From positions 62,001-126,000 of the forward strand of contig JAHFUR010000006.1 of assembly GCA_023264995.1 (NCBI GenBank): DNA of 64,000 bases. The letters are read 5' to 3'. Source of the DNA: Acidimicrobiia bacterium. GTDB taxonomy: Bacteria; Actinomycetota; Acidimicrobiia; Acidimicrobiales; AC-14. The first letter of the stretch is position 1, and the number at the start of each line of letters is the position of its first letter. Of this stretch, positions 54,274-64,000 are shown in pieces. The position numbers and the translations under genes are program-made. Under the pieces are notes generated by a model that searched no databases, was not told the origin of the DNA, and saw only the letters and a program-made list of their open reading frames with translations.

Positions 54274-55689
54274 ATGGCCGGCGTGACGCTCGTGCATCGG
54301 GTGCTGCACCCGAACCCCATCATCTCGCTCGAAGACCACGTGACGCGGGGAGGGGGTAAGGGCCTGACAGCCGCGCTGGAGATGGAGCCCGACGCCATCA
54401 TCGAGCGGGTGCTGGCCTCGGGGCTGCGGGGGCGAGGCGGTGCCGGGTTCCCAGTCGGCCGGAAATGGCAGACGGTGGCCCAGAACCGCATGGCCGAGCT
54501 GGGCACAGCCGTCATCGTGAACGCCGCCGAGGGGGAGCCGGGCACGTTCAAGGACCGCACCATCCTGCGCCGCAACCCTTACCTGGTCGTCGAGGGTGCA
54601 TTGATCGCGGCCCGGGCCGTGCAGGCCGACCTCATCGTTTTCGGCATGAAGCGGTCGTTCGCCGGCGAGGTGGAGCGGGTCCGGGCGGCCATCGAGGAGG
54701 TCGAGGACGCCGGCTGGAACGTCGGCATCGAGCTGAGCGTCTTCGAGGGCCCCGACGAGTACCTGTACGGCGAGGAGAGCGCCCTCCTCGAGACGATCGA
54801 CGGCCGGTTCCCCTTCCCCCGGGTGGTCCCCACGTTCCGCCGGGGCCTGCGGGAGGCGCCCGAGGATGCGCCGATCGCCCCCGCCCTGGTCAACAACACC
54901 GAGTCGCTGGCCAACGTCCCCCGCATCCTCGCCCGGGGGGCGGACTGGTTCCGCACCGTCGGCACCGACCAGTCGCCGGGCACCATGGTGTGCACCGTCA
55001 CCGGCCGCACGCAGCGCCACGGCGTCGGCGAGGTCCTGATGGGCACGTCGCTCCGTGACGTCATCGACGAGATCGGCGGTGGCGCCCTCCCCGGCCGGGA
55101 GATCAAAGCCGTCATGTCCGGCGTGGCCACGGGGATCATCCCGGGCTCCATGCTCGACACGCCGGTGACCTATGAGCATCTGGCCGCCATCGGCAGCGGG
55201 CTGGGTTCGGGGGCCTTCATCGTCTTCGACGACACCGTCGACATGACCGCCGTGGCCGCCGGTGCGGCCCGGTTCCTGGCCATCGAGTCCTGTGGGCAGT
55301 GCTCCCCGTGCAAGCTCGACGGGGAGAACCTGGCCGAGCGCCTGCTGAAGGTCACCGAGTCGGTGGCCACCGAGTTCGACATGGGCGTCATCCGCAAGCG
55401 CATCGGTACGGTTGCCGACCGGTCCCGGTGCTACCTGGCCACCCAGCAACAGGTGCTGCTCGACAGCCTGCTCAAGCACTTCCCCGAGGACTTCGAGGGC
55501 CACGTGACCAACGCCCTGGAGCCGGTGGCCTTCGAGCTGATCGCCGAGCTGATCGACATCCGGGGTGGGCGGGCCTACATCGACGAGCGCCACCGCCAGA
55601 AGCAGTACGACTGGTCGTACGCCAAGAACGACTCGGGCACGGTGCCCGTCGAGCGCTTCGTCAACGCCGTCCCCTCCTGGCGGGCCTGA
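54274..55689 (+). CDS. Stand-alone NuoF-like NADH-binding flavo-iron-sulfur protein
   Basis: 471 residues. FMN/NAD site: GLRGRGGAGFPVGRKW, NAAEGEPGTFKDR, GPDEYLYGEESALLE; SLBB domain region and 4Fe-4S motif ESCGQCSPCKLDGEN with a later Cys (RSRCYLA). This is the 51-kDa subunit pattern of complex I, but no NuoE or NuoG partner is here and the C-terminus is unusual (KQYDWSYAKNDS). It may pass electrons from NAD(P)H to a soluble acceptor. A second paralogue lies at 59601. Confidence 0.87.
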   Translation: MAGVTLVHRVLHPNPIISLEDHVTRGGGKGLTAALEMEPDAIIERVLASGLRGRGGAGFPVGRKWQTVAQNRMAELGTAVIVNAAEGEPGTFKDRTILRRNPYLVVEGALIAARAVQADLIVFGMKRSFAGEVERVRAAIEEVEDAGWNVGIELSVFEGPDEYLYGEESALLETIDGRFPFPRVVPTFRRGLREAPEDAPIAPALVNNTESLANVPRILARGADWFRTVGTDQSPGTMVCTVTGRTQRHGVGEVLMGTSLRDVIDEIGGGALPGREIKAVMSGVATGIIPGSMLDTPVTYEHLAAIGSGLGSGAFIVFDDTVDMTAVAAGAARFLAIESCGQCSPCKLDGENLAERLLKVTESVATEFDMGVIRKRIGTVADRSRCYLATQQQVLLDSLLKHFPEDFEGHVTNALEPVAFELIAELIDIRGGRAYIDERHRQKQYDWSYAKNDSGTVPVERFVNAVPSWRA

Positions 55690-55701
55690 GGCCGGCGGGG
55701 G

Positions 55702-56298
55702 TCAGGCCAGGCGCTCCAACTGGTCACCGTCGAGGAACCACAGCTCGACGTCGTCGAGGAGGGGCCGGAACCGGGCCAGCCAGCGGTTGACGATGTCCCA
55801 CTCCTCGCCGAAGACGAGGAACCGGCGGTCGGCGGTGTGGACGTGGGCGACGATGAGCACGGCCTCGGAGATGGCAGCCGATTTGGACTCGGCCGTGTGG
55901 CCGCGGTCGGCCAGCCACACCACGTCGCCCACGATCCGCCCGTTCCCCGAGACCAGCTCGAAGGCGTGGGCGGTGCCGCCCGCCAGCGGGGCGTTGCGCA
56001 GCTGGAGGGTCGTTCCCCAGCGAGCGGAGAGGACCCGGCGGGCATGGGCGGCGAAGATGGCCTGGCGGGCCGCCGGCCCCGCGGCCGGCCGCGGCGCGGC
56101 GGCGGCCACGGTCCTGGCCGCCACGGTGCGGGTGCCGCCGGCCAGGTTGCGCACCACCCGGCCCTGGGCCTCGAGCTGGCGGCAGGCGTCGGCGATCACC
56201 GGGCGGTCGACGCCGAGGGCCTGGGCCAGCTCACCGTCGTCGAGCGAGGCCCCGTTGGCCGTCAGGTGTTCGACGATGCGGTCCCCGAGCGTTGGCAC
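55702..56298 (-). CDS. Hypothetical protein with winged-helix N-terminus
   Basis: 198 residues. Residues 1-65 form a winged helix (LDDGELAQALGVDRPVIADACRQLEAQGRVVR). After an Ala-rich linker the C-terminal half has FELVSGNGRIVGDVVWLADR, SKSAAISEAVLIVAHV and FGEEWDIVNRWLARFRPLL. The Asp and Lys order resembles a PD-(D/E)xK nuclease core, but this is inference. It ends 13 bases from the converging NuoF-like gene. Confidence 0.6.
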   Translation of the reverse strand: MPTLGDRIVEHLTANGASLDDGELAQALGVDRPVIADACRQLEAQGRVVRNLAGGTRTVAARTVAAAAPRPAAGPAARQAIFAAHARRVLSARWGTTLQLRNAPLAGGTAHAFELVSGNGRIVGDVVWLADRGHTAESKSAAISEAVLIVAHVHTADRRFLVFGEEWDIVNRWLARFRPLLDDVELWFLDGDQLERLA

Positions 56299-56334
56299 GA
56301 CGCAGAAGGTACGCCGTCCCCGGCCGCCGCCGCC

Positions 56335-57132
56335 TCACCGGCGGCGGAGGAAGCCCTCCACGGCCTGGTTGAACCCGGCGGCGGCCTCGATGTTCGACAG
56401 GTGGCCGGCGTCGGGCAGCACCACCAGCTCCGACCCGGGGATGCGGGCCTGCATGTCACGGGCCACGTCCGGGGGCGACAGCCGGTCGTCCTCGCCGACG
56501 ATCACCAGGGTGGGCACGGCGATGGCCGCCAGCTCGGCGGTGGCGTCGGGGCGGTGCTTCATGGCCTCCAGGGCGCCGATGTAGCCAGCGGGTGCGTTCG
56601 CCATCAGCCGGCGGACGTGGTCGACCACGTCGGGGCGGGTCGACCTCGTCCGCTCGCACAGCAGCCCTCCGAGGAGGGTCTCGACGAGCGCATCGGTGCC
56701 GATCCGGGCGATCTGCTCCTGCTGGTCGGTGCGGGTGTCGTAGGCCAACTGGGTGTCGGCCCCCGCCCGGGTGTCGGCCAGGACCAGCCGGGCCACCCGC
56801 TCCGGATGGCCGCGGAGGACGGCGAGGGCCACGTAGCCGCCCATCGACAGCCCGGCTAGTGCCACCCGCCGGAGGCCGAGGTGGTCGAGCAGCCCGGCGA
56901 CCAGGTCGGCGAAGCCGGCCATCGTGTAGCGGTACAAGCTGTCGGGGGCGTCGGACCGGCCGAAGCCCAGGAGGTCGGGGGCGATGACCCGCCTCGGTCC
57001 CGAAAGGGCGTCGAGCTGCTCGGCCCACATCCCGGCATGGAGGGGGAAGCCGTGCAACAGGACGAGCGCCGGCTCCCCGGCGCCGGCTTCCAGGTAGTGC
57101 AGGCGGGCCCCGTCGACCTCGGCGAACGGCAC
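56335..57132 (-). CDS. Alpha/beta hydrolase
   Basis: 265 residues: VLLHGFPLHAGMW (oxyanion site), APDLLGFGRSDAP, nucleophile Ser in LAGLSMGGYVAL, Asp in VGEDDRLSPP and His in DAGHLSNIEAAAGFN. It belongs to the epoxide-hydrolase/3-oxoadipate-lactonase-like group. GTG 57132 opens PFAEVDGARLHYLEAG. Substrate unknown. Confidence 0.87.
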   Translation of the reverse strand: MPFAEVDGARLHYLEAGAGEPALVLLHGFPLHAGMWAEQLDALSGPRRVIAPDLLGFGRSDAPDSLYRYTMAGFADLVAGLLDHLGLRRVALAGLSMGGYVALAVLRGHPERVARLVLADTRAGADTQLAYDTRTDQQEQIARIGTDALVETLLGGLLCERTRSTRPDVVDHVRRLMANAPAGYIGALEAMKHRPDATAELAAIAVPTLVIVGEDDRLSPPDVARDMQARIPGSELVVLPDAGHLSNIEAAAGFNQAVEGFLRRR

Positions 57133-57175
57133 CCGGCCACGGTACCGTCGCGCCGGGGAGAAGGGGAGGACAACT

Positions 57176-58012
57176 GTGGCCGACGAGGAACGGGTTGGAC
57201 CGCGCGACGACGCCGTGCTGAGGGCGACGCACGCCCTCTCGGCGTTCATCGTGCCGTTCCTGGTTGTCGCCTTTGTCGTCCTGTACGGGTTCCCGCGGGA
57301 CACCGGCCGGCTGTTCGCCTGGACCATCAAGCCGCCCATGACACCGATGACGCTCGGCGCCGTCTACATCGGCGGCGCCTACTTCTTCGTGCGGGCCTAC
57401 CGGGCCACCGAGTGGCACACGGTGAAGTCGGGGTTCGTGGCCGTCGGGTCGTTCGCCTCGTTGATGGGCGTGGCCACCATCATCCACTGGGAGAAGTTCA
57501 ACCACAGCCATGTGGCCTTCTGGCTCTGGGCCGGCTTGTACTTCACCACGCCGTTCCTGGTGTGGGGGGTGTGGGCCGCCAACCGCCGGCGGGGCAGCGT
57601 GGCCGGCCCCGACGACCTGCTCGTCCCGCCGGCGGCCCGCCTGGTCATCGCCGCTACCGGGGCAGTGGCCGTGGGTGCCGGCTTGTTCCTGTTCCTCATG
57701 CCGTCTCGCGCCATCGAGACCTGGCCGTGGACCATCACGCCGCTCACGTCGCGCGTGCTCGGCGCCATCTTCATGCTGGGGATCGCCGGGTTGGGTGTGG
57801 TGACCGACGCCCGGTGGAGCGCGGCCCGGATCATGTTGCAGGTCCAGGTGTTCATGCTCGGCCTCATCCTCATCGCCGCCGTCCGTGCCCGCGGCGAGTT
57901 CGACACCTCGAGCGGGTTCACCTGGCTGCTGCTGGTCGGGATCGTCGCTGCCTGGGCCGGCGCCGCCGTCCTGTCGGTCGTCATGGACGGCCGGCGGGCG
58001 GGCCGGCGCTGA
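57176..58012 (+). CDS. Multi-pass membrane protein
   Basis: 278 residues with about eight hydrophobic helices, including FIVPFLVVAFVVLYGFPRDT, AYFFVRAYRATEWHTVKSGF, HVAFWLWAGLYFTTPFLVWG and SRVLGAIFMLGIAGLGVV. No known domain. The start GTG 57176 has AGGGGAGG upstream. Conserved-looking His and Trp residues near helices could bind a cofactor, which I cannot prove. Confidence 0.65.
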   Translation: MADEERVGPRDDAVLRATHALSAFIVPFLVVAFVVLYGFPRDTGRLFAWTIKPPMTPMTLGAVYIGGAYFFVRAYRATEWHTVKSGFVAVGSFASLMGVATIIHWEKFNHSHVAFWLWAGLYFTTPFLVWGVWAANRRRGSVAGPDDLLVPPAARLVIAATGAVAVGAGLFLFLMPSRAIETWPWTITPLTSRVLGAIFMLGIAGLGVVTDARWSAARIMLQVQVFMLGLILIAAVRARGEFDTSSGFTWLLLVGIVAAWAGAAVLSVVMDGRRAGRR

Positions 58013-58032
58013 CGGGTGCCTACGCTGGGCTC

Positions 58033-58560
58033 GTGCGGCCAGGGGTGATCGTGCTGGTCGGCCTGCCGGGGGCGGGGAAGTCCACCCTGGCCGCGGCGCT
58101 GGCCCACCGGCTCCCCGGCGCCCGGGTGCTCGACAAGGACAAGGTCCGCCACGCGCTCTTCGACCCGTGCGACTATGCCTCGGCCGAGCGCGACGTGGTG
58201 TTCGCGGCCATGCTCGACGCGGCCCGCTACCACCTCGGCCGGGACCGCACCGTCGTGTTCGACGGGCTCACCTTCTCCCGGCGGAGCCAGGTGGCCGCGG
58301 CCGAGGCCGTGGCCCAGGACGCGGCCACGTTCGCCGCGGTCATCGTCTGCGACGTGCCCGTCGAGCTGGCCATCGAGCGCTGCGACGCCGATCGTGGTCA
58401 CCTGGCCGAGAACCGCGACGGCGAGCTGGTCCGGCGGGTCGCCGCGGAGATGGAGGAGCCGGCGGGCGATTACCTCACCCTTGACATGACCGCCGACGTC
58501 GAGTGGCTCACCGAGCAGGCCCTGGCCTACGTGAACGACGTTGCCGGGGCCGGGCGGTAG
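58033..58560 (+). CDS. P-loop kinase-like ATPase
   Basis: 175 residues from GTG 58033: Walker A in [30 protein letters not shown] as substrate loop, [13 protein letters not shown] and [15 protein letters not shown]. It is like the AAA_33/zeta-toxin-like small-molecule kinases. No partner antitoxin is seen, so a metabolic kinase is the better guess. Confidence 0.8.
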   Translation: MRPGVIVLVGLPGAGKSTLAAALAHRLPGARVLDKDKVRHALFDPCDYASAERDVVFAAMLDAARYHLGRDRTVVFDGLTFSRRSQVAAAEAVAQDAATFAAVIVCDVPVELAIERCDADRGHLAENRDGELVRRVAAEMEEPAGDYLTLDMTADVEWLTEQALAYVNDVAGAGR

Positions 58561-58569
58561 GTTCCGGCG

Positions 58570-59592
58570 ATGGACTATCGCAGTATCGGCGGCACGGGGG
58601 TCAAAGTCAGCCACCTTTGCCTGGGGGCCATGATGTTCGGGGCCTGGGGCAACACCGACCACGCCGAGTGCGTGCGCATCATCCACGCCGCCCTCGACGG
58701 CGGGGTGAACTTCGTCGACACCGCCGACGTCTACTCCCACGGCGAGTCCGAGGAGATCGTGGGCCAGGCTCTCAAGGGCCGGCGCGACCAGGTGGTGCTG
58801 GCCACCAAGTTCCATGCCCGCATGGGTGACGGCCAGAACATGTCCGGTAACTCCCGGCGGTGGGCGCAGCAGGCCTGCGATGCCAGCCTGCGCCGGCTTG
58901 GCACCGACTGGATCGACGTCTACCAGGTCCATCGCCCCGACCTCGCCGTCGACCTCGACGAGACGCTGGGCGCGCTCAGCGACCTGGTCCACGCCGGCAA
59001 GGTGCGCTACCTCGGCTCGTCCACCTTCCCGCCCTCGGCCATCGTCGAGGCCCAGTGGGTGGCCGAGCGGCGCCAACGGGAGCGCTTCGTGTGCGAGCAG
59101 CCGCCGTACTCGATCTTCGTACGGGGAGCGGAGGCCGACGTGCTGCCGACGTGCCAGCGCCACCGCATGGGCGTGATCGCCTGGAGCCCGCTCAACGGCG
59201 GGTGGCTGACCGGCAAGTACCGCAAGGGCCAGGAGGCGCCGGCGGGTTCGCGGGGCGCCCGCAACTGGGCCGGGCGCTTCGACACCCCCGAGAGCGTCCG
59301 CAAGCTCGACCTGGTCGAGGAGCTGGCCACGGTGGCCGACGACGCCGGCATCTCCCTGACCCATCTGGCCCAGGCGTGGGTCGTGCGCCACCCGGCCGTC
59401 ACCTCCGCCATCATTGGCCCCCGCACGATGGACCACCTCACCGACCTGCTCGCCGGCGCCGACGTCGCCCTCGACGACGCCACCCTCGACCGCATCGACG
59501 AGCTGGTCGCTCCCGGCACCGACGTCAACCCGGGCGACGCGGGGTGGACGTCGCCGGCGCTGGAGGCGGCGGCCCGCCGCCGGCGGGGCTGA
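58570..59592 (+). CDS. Aldo/keto reductase
   Basis: 340 residues of the YajO/Tas-like AKR branch: [64 protein letters not shown] and [12 protein letters not shown]. The tetrad Asp, Tyr, Lys and His is present. ATG 58570 is nine bases after the kinase stop. Confidence 0.9.
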   Translation: MDYRSIGGTGVKVSHLCLGAMMFGAWGNTDHAECVRIIHAALDGGVNFVDTADVYSHGESEEIVGQALKGRRDQVVLATKFHARMGDGQNMSGNSRRWAQQACDASLRRLGTDWIDVYQVHRPDLAVDLDETLGALSDLVHAGKVRYLGSSTFPPSAIVEAQWVAERRQRERFVCEQPPYSIFVRGAEADVLPTCQRHRMGVIAWSPLNGGWLTGKYRKGQEAPAGSRGARNWAGRFDTPESVRKLDLVEELATVADDAGISLTHLAQAWVVRHPAVTSAIIGPRTMDHLTDLLAGADVALDDATLDRIDELVAPGTDVNPGDAGWTSPALEAAARRRRG

Positions 59593-59600
59593 CCGCCGGC

Positions 59601-60986
59601 GTGGAGCGGTACCTGCTGCCGGCCGAGCCGGTGACGTCGGTGGCCGAGTGGCAGGGGCTCGGCGGAGGCCAGGCCCTCGAGATCGCCCGCCGGCTGGGGC
59701 CGGACAGCACGGTCGAGGAGATCGGTACGGCCGGGCTGCGGGGCCGGGGCGGGGCCGGCTTCCCGACGGCGCGGAAGTGGGCCGGCGTGCGGGCGTCCAC
59801 CGGCACGCACCGCTACGTGGTCTGCAACGCCGCCGAGGGCGAGCCGTCCAGCTTCAAGGACCGGGCCCTGTTGCGGGCCAACCCGTACCAGGTGGTCGAG
59901 GGCCTGGCCGTGGCCGCGCTGACCATCGGGGCGCGCGAGGCGTTCGTCGGCATCAAGGACCGCTTCGGGCCCGAGGTCCGTGGCCTCACGCGCGCCATCG
60001 AGGAGCTGCAGGCCGCGGGGCTGGCCGGCGACATCCCCATCACCGTCGTGCGCGGTCCCGACGAATACCTCTTCGGGGAGGAGAAGGCGCTCCTGGAGGT
60101 GATCGAGGGCAAGCCGCCCATGCCCCGGCTCCTGGCCCCGTTCGAGCACGGGCTGTTCGCCACCGGCTCGCAGATGGGATGGGAATCGGTACCTCGCGAG
60201 CCGGGCCACGGGCCGGCGCTCGACGTGTCCAACCCGACGTTGGTCAACAACGTGGAGACGCTGGCCCAGGTGGTCCACATCCTGGTCCGGGGGGCCGAGT
60301 GGTTCCGGTCCATGGGCACGTCGGGGTCGCCGGGCCATGCCGTCGCCACCGTCGTCGGCGACGTGGTGCACGCCGGCGTCGCCGAGATCGACCTCGGCAT
60401 GCGGCTGTCGGACCTCATCGCCGAGGTGGGTGGTGGCGCCCGTCCCGGTCGGCAGGTGAAGGCCGCGTTCTCGGGCATTTCCAACCCGGTCGTGACGGCC
60501 GACCGCCTGGGCACCCGTCTGACCTACGAGGACATGGCGGCCATCGGCTCCGGTCTCGGGGCCGTCGGCTTCGCCGTGTACGACGACACCGCCTGCATGG
60601 TGGACGTGGCCTACCAGTACTCCCGGTTCCTCTGGGTCGAGTCCTGCGGGCAGTGCCCGGCGTGCAAGCTCGGTACCCAGGAGATCACCCACCGCCTCGG
60701 TGAGATCGCCGCCTGCCGGGGCTCGGAGGAGGACGTGGCGGTGATCGGCGCCCGGTTGGGCAAGGTGACCGACGCCAACCGCTGTTTCCTGGGCACCGAG
60801 GAACAGCGGGTGGTCAGCAGCATTCTCCGGGCCTTCCCCGAGGAGTTCGCTGCCCACCTCGAGGGCGACTGCCCCAGCCCCCGGGCCGACATCGTCGCCC
60901 CCAAGCTCGTCGAGATCGCCGCCGGCGTCGCCACCTACGACGAGCGCCACCGCCGGAAGCGGCCCGACTGGACCTACGAGGACTGA
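59601..60986 (+). CDS. Second stand-alone NuoF-like protein
   Basis: 461 residues: GLRGRGGAGFPTARKW, NAAEGEPSSFKDR, GPDEYLFGEEKALLEVIEG and the 4Fe-4S site ESCGQCPACKLGTQE with a later Cys (ANRCFLG). The general layout matches the paralogue at 54274 but the sequences are well diverged. GTG 59601 is preferred; a CTG overlapping the preceding stop (59589) is another option. No NuoE or NuoG is encoded near. Confidence 0.87.
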   Translation: MERYLLPAEPVTSVAEWQGLGGGQALEIARRLGPDSTVEEIGTAGLRGRGGAGFPTARKWAGVRASTGTHRYVVCNAAEGEPSSFKDRALLRANPYQVVEGLAVAALTIGAREAFVGIKDRFGPEVRGLTRAIEELQAAGLAGDIPITVVRGPDEYLFGEEKALLEVIEGKPPMPRLLAPFEHGLFATGSQMGWESVPREPGHGPALDVSNPTLVNNVETLAQVVHILVRGAEWFRSMGTSGSPGHAVATVVGDVVHAGVAEIDLGMRLSDLIAEVGGGARPGRQVKAAFSGISNPVVTADRLGTRLTYEDMAAIGSGLGAVGFAVYDDTACMVDVAYQYSRFLWVESCGQCPACKLGTQEITHRLGEIAACRGSEEDVAVIGARLGKVTDANRCFLGTEEQRVVSSILRAFPEEFAAHLEGDCPSPRADIVAPKLVEIAAGVATYDERHRRKRPDWTYED

Positions 60987-61618
60987 CCGGTGACGGCCCA
61001 GGCCTCCTCGAGCACACCGAGGAGCACGTCGGGCGGTTGCGCGCCGGCCAGGCCGATCCCGGCCATCACGAAGAACGGCACGCTCGTGATCCCGAGGTCG
61101 GCGGCCCGTCGCTCGTCGGCCCGCACGTCGGCGGCATAGGCGTCGCCGGCCAGGACGGCCCGGACCTCGTCGGCCCCGAGGCCGGCGTCCTCGGCGAGGG
61201 CCACGAGCGTGCCGGGATCGGCCGTCTGCGCCCCCCGGGTGAACGTGGCCTTGAACATCCGCTCGGCCAGGTCGGCCTGGAGCTGGGCCGTACGCGCCAG
61301 ATGGAGCAGGCGGTGGGCGTCGAAGGTGTTGGCCGGTTTGGCCCGGTCGAACCGCAGCACGACACCGTTCTGGGCGCCGGCCTCGATCATGCGGTCGACC
61401 AAGGCGTCGGCCTCGGGCAGTGTCATCCGGTACTTGGCGGCCAGGCGGTCGAGGTAGGGCTCCTCACGCACCAACGGCGCCGACGGGTCGAGCTCGAAGG
61501 AACGCCATTGCACGTCGACCTCGTCCCGATGGTCGAAACGGGACAGTGCGACATCGAACCGGCGCTTGCCGATGTAGCACCACGGGCAGGCGATGTCGGA
61601 CCAGATCTCGACCCTCAT
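60974..61618 (-). CDS. DsbA-family oxidoreductase (FrnE-like)
   Basis: 214 residues with thioredoxin fold and CPWC active site (EIWSDIACPWCYIGKRRF), insertion helices and GITSVPFFVM with the cis-proline. FrnE-like proteins are cytoplasmic dithiol oxidoreductases or polyketide-type isomerases. ATG 61618. Its 3' end overlaps the converging NuoF-like gene by 13 bases. Confidence 0.9.
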   Translation of the reverse strand: MRVEIWSDIACPWCYIGKRRFDVALSRFDHRDEVDVQWRSFELDPSAPLVREEPYLDRLAAKYRMTLPEADALVDRMIEAGAQNGVVLRFDRAKPANTFDAHRLLHLARTAQLQADLAERMFKATFTRGAQTADPGTLVALAEDAGLGADEVRAVLAGDAYAADVRADERRAADLGITSVPFFVMAGIGLAGAQPPDVLLGVLEEAWAVTGQSS

Positions 61619-61643
61619 CGCCGCCCGCCGGCGGGCGCTGCGG

Positions 61644-61934
61644 CTATTCGGACGGCGCAGCCTTCTTGGCCGCAGCCTTCTTCTTGGTGGCCGCCTTGGC
61701 CTTCTTGGCCGCGGCCGCGGCCTTGCGGACCTCTTCGCCGGCCGCCCACTCCTTGGTGGTCTGGTCCTCGATCGCCGCGTCCGCCGCCAGGCTCTTGACC
61801 GACCGGATGCCGCCCATGGCGGAGGCCTTGCTGTTGTAGGCCTCGCTGGTGGCGACGATCTGGCCGTTCGTGGAGAGCAGGTTGAAGCGGAACTTGCCCG
61901 TGCTGCCCTTCTTGACGACGAACTTTCCCGGCAT
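61644..61934 (-). CDS. DUF1508 (YegP-like) protein with Lys/Ala tail
   Basis: 96 residues: GKFVVKKGSTGKFRFNLLST and NGQIVATSEAYNSKASAMGG are the DUF1508 pattern; then a tail rich in Ala and Lys (AKKAKAATKKKAAAKKA) similar to histone-like tails that can bind DNA or RNA. ATG 61934 has GGGGAAA upstream. Only one DUF1508 repeat is present. Confidence 0.85.
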   Translation of the reverse strand: MPGKFVVKKGSTGKFRFNLLSTNGQIVATSEAYNSKASAMGGIRSVKSLAADAAIEDQTTKEWAAGEEVRKAAAAAKKAKAATKKKAAAKKAAPSE

Positions 61935-62079
61935 CTATTTCCCCCATTGGAAGGTGGTGTTCGGAAAGATGGAAGCCTGGAAAGCGTCCGCCGCCCCAGG
62001 CAGGGCGGAGCATAGCGTCCGGCGCGTGCGGTTGAGGGGATGCCACAAGGACCGGATCCGAAGGCCCTTTTGGGGCGCG

Positions 62080-63621
<1,542 letters not shown>

Positions 63622-63720
63622 CGGGGCAGGTTACCCATCGGACCGGTGACGGAACTGGGGGCACCGGCCTTCGTTCGCGTCACCAGTTCCGCCTGGCGCC
63701 TTCGGTCCAGGGCCCGGCGT

Positions 63721-63750
63721 GTCAGTACTGACGCACGCCGCCGGTGCGTC
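63721..63750. other. Adjacent palindrome and hairpin before secreted gene
   Basis: GTCAGTACTGAC (63721-63732) is a perfect 12-base palindrome; overlapping it, GACGCAC (63730-63736) pairs with GTGCGTC (63744-63750) around seven bases. They may form an operator or alternative stem structures in the leader of the gene at 63803. Function not shown. Confidence 0.4.
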
Positions 63751-63802
63751 GATTACGTTTCCGTTCGCAAGTCGTCGGGATCGAACGTGGGGGGAGATCA
63801 CG

Positions 63803-64000
63803 GTGCGTCGAAGGGGACGTGTCTGGGCCGCGCTGGCGGCATCGATGGTGACGGCCGGCGCCGCGGCGCCGGCGTGGTCGGCACCGGTGAAGGAGATCAA
63901 GCCGTGGGTCACCGCCGCCGTGCAGGTGAGCAACAACCCCGACCCGGCGCGGGGCCACGCCACCCCGCTCATCACCCGCAGCCCCAAGACCGGCGTGCTG
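63803..64000 (+). CDS. Secreted protein, N-terminal part (sialidase/BNR-like)
   Basis: GTG 63803, with GGGGGAG upstream, opens 66 residues to the window end. A basic start (VRRRGRVWAALAASMVTAG) and a cleavage region near AWSA form a signal peptide. The mature start (VTAAVQVSNNPDPARGHATP) resembles secreted sialidase-type beta-propellers; that is tentative with so little sequence. Confidence 0.6.
   Translation, partial: MRRRGRVWAALAASMVTAGAAAPAWSAPVKEIKPWVTAAVQVSNNPDPARGHATPLITRSPKTGVL

Noticed and set aside
58033-58560. Zeta-toxin kinase of a toxin-antitoxin pair
   Set aside because: The fold is similar, but there is no small antitoxin gene beside it and the neighbours are metabolic, so a plain P-loop kinase is the better call.

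Overview
The window is a high-GC, gene-dense chromosomal segment of an actinobacterium, most likely an Acidimicrobiia-type lineage; the class is my inference. The phylum is supported by the mec-cysO-cysM-murI-(metallo-beta-lactamase)-rph-rdgB order known from mycobacteria, an Lsr2-type nucleoid protein, the lexA/LysM/nrdR cluster with an actinobacterial SOS box, a B12-dependent ribonucleotide reductase, frequent GTG/TTG starts and many 4-base ATGA/GTGA gene overlaps. No phage, insertion sequence, CRISPR array or rRNA was found. The only structural RNA I can support is tmRNA.

Layout. 1-7.3 kb: end of rsfS, an HExxH peptidase, lsr2, ssrA/smpB and the cysteine (mec-cysO-cysM), murI, rph, rdgB cluster. 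7.3-11.6 kb: an MFS exporter behind a palindrome, an ArsR/SRPBCC pair with a leaderless operator-promoter, a Cys-rich protein and a PKD-like surface protein. 11.6-18.5 kb: miaB, miaA, dapF, hflX, dapC, then an ECF sigma factor overlapping a methyltransferase-Ada fusion. 18.5-23.2 kb (minus): FGGY kinase, AlkA-type glycosylase and a REC-4xPAS histidine kinase. 23.8-28.4 kb: an OpuC-type osmolyte ABC system with divergent ATPase. 28.4-31.6 kb: dapD, dapE, subtilase. 31.6-36.2 kb: lexA, a LysM division-inhibitor-like gene behind three LexA-like boxes, nrdR, and nrdJ behind an NrdR box. 36.3-41.7 kb: an accessory stretch with two vapBC pairs, an orphan AbrB antitoxin, an aldo/keto reductase, GrpB and a junction of two 5'-truncated decayed genes. 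42-49 kb: GH43 enzyme, Nal1-like protease with DUF5648 repeats, LodA/LodB-type quinoprotein oxidase pair and a triple SnoaL protein. 49-64 kb: MFS and ABC transporters, LLM oxidoreductase, nitroreductase, CBS protein, two stand-alone NuoF-like proteins, hydrolases, a kinase, DsbA-type oxidoreductase, DUF1508 protein, HerA/DUF853 ATPase and the start of a secreted protein.

How genes work together. dapF, dapC, dapD and dapE cover most of the succinylase route to meso-diaminopimelate, and murI adds D-glutamate for the same wall polymer. ssrA and smpB form the trans-translation pair. lexA, the LysM gene, nrdR and nrdJ link SOS, division arrest and dNTP supply. The Ada-type fusion and the AlkA glycosylase lie 3 kb apart and both concern alkylation repair. 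The most unusual material is the sigma/Ada-fusion overlap, the LodAB neighbourhood, the tandem repeats at operon junctions, recurrent non-canonical (CTG, TTG, ATC) start codons at overlaps, and the palindrome controlling the first NuoF-like gene.
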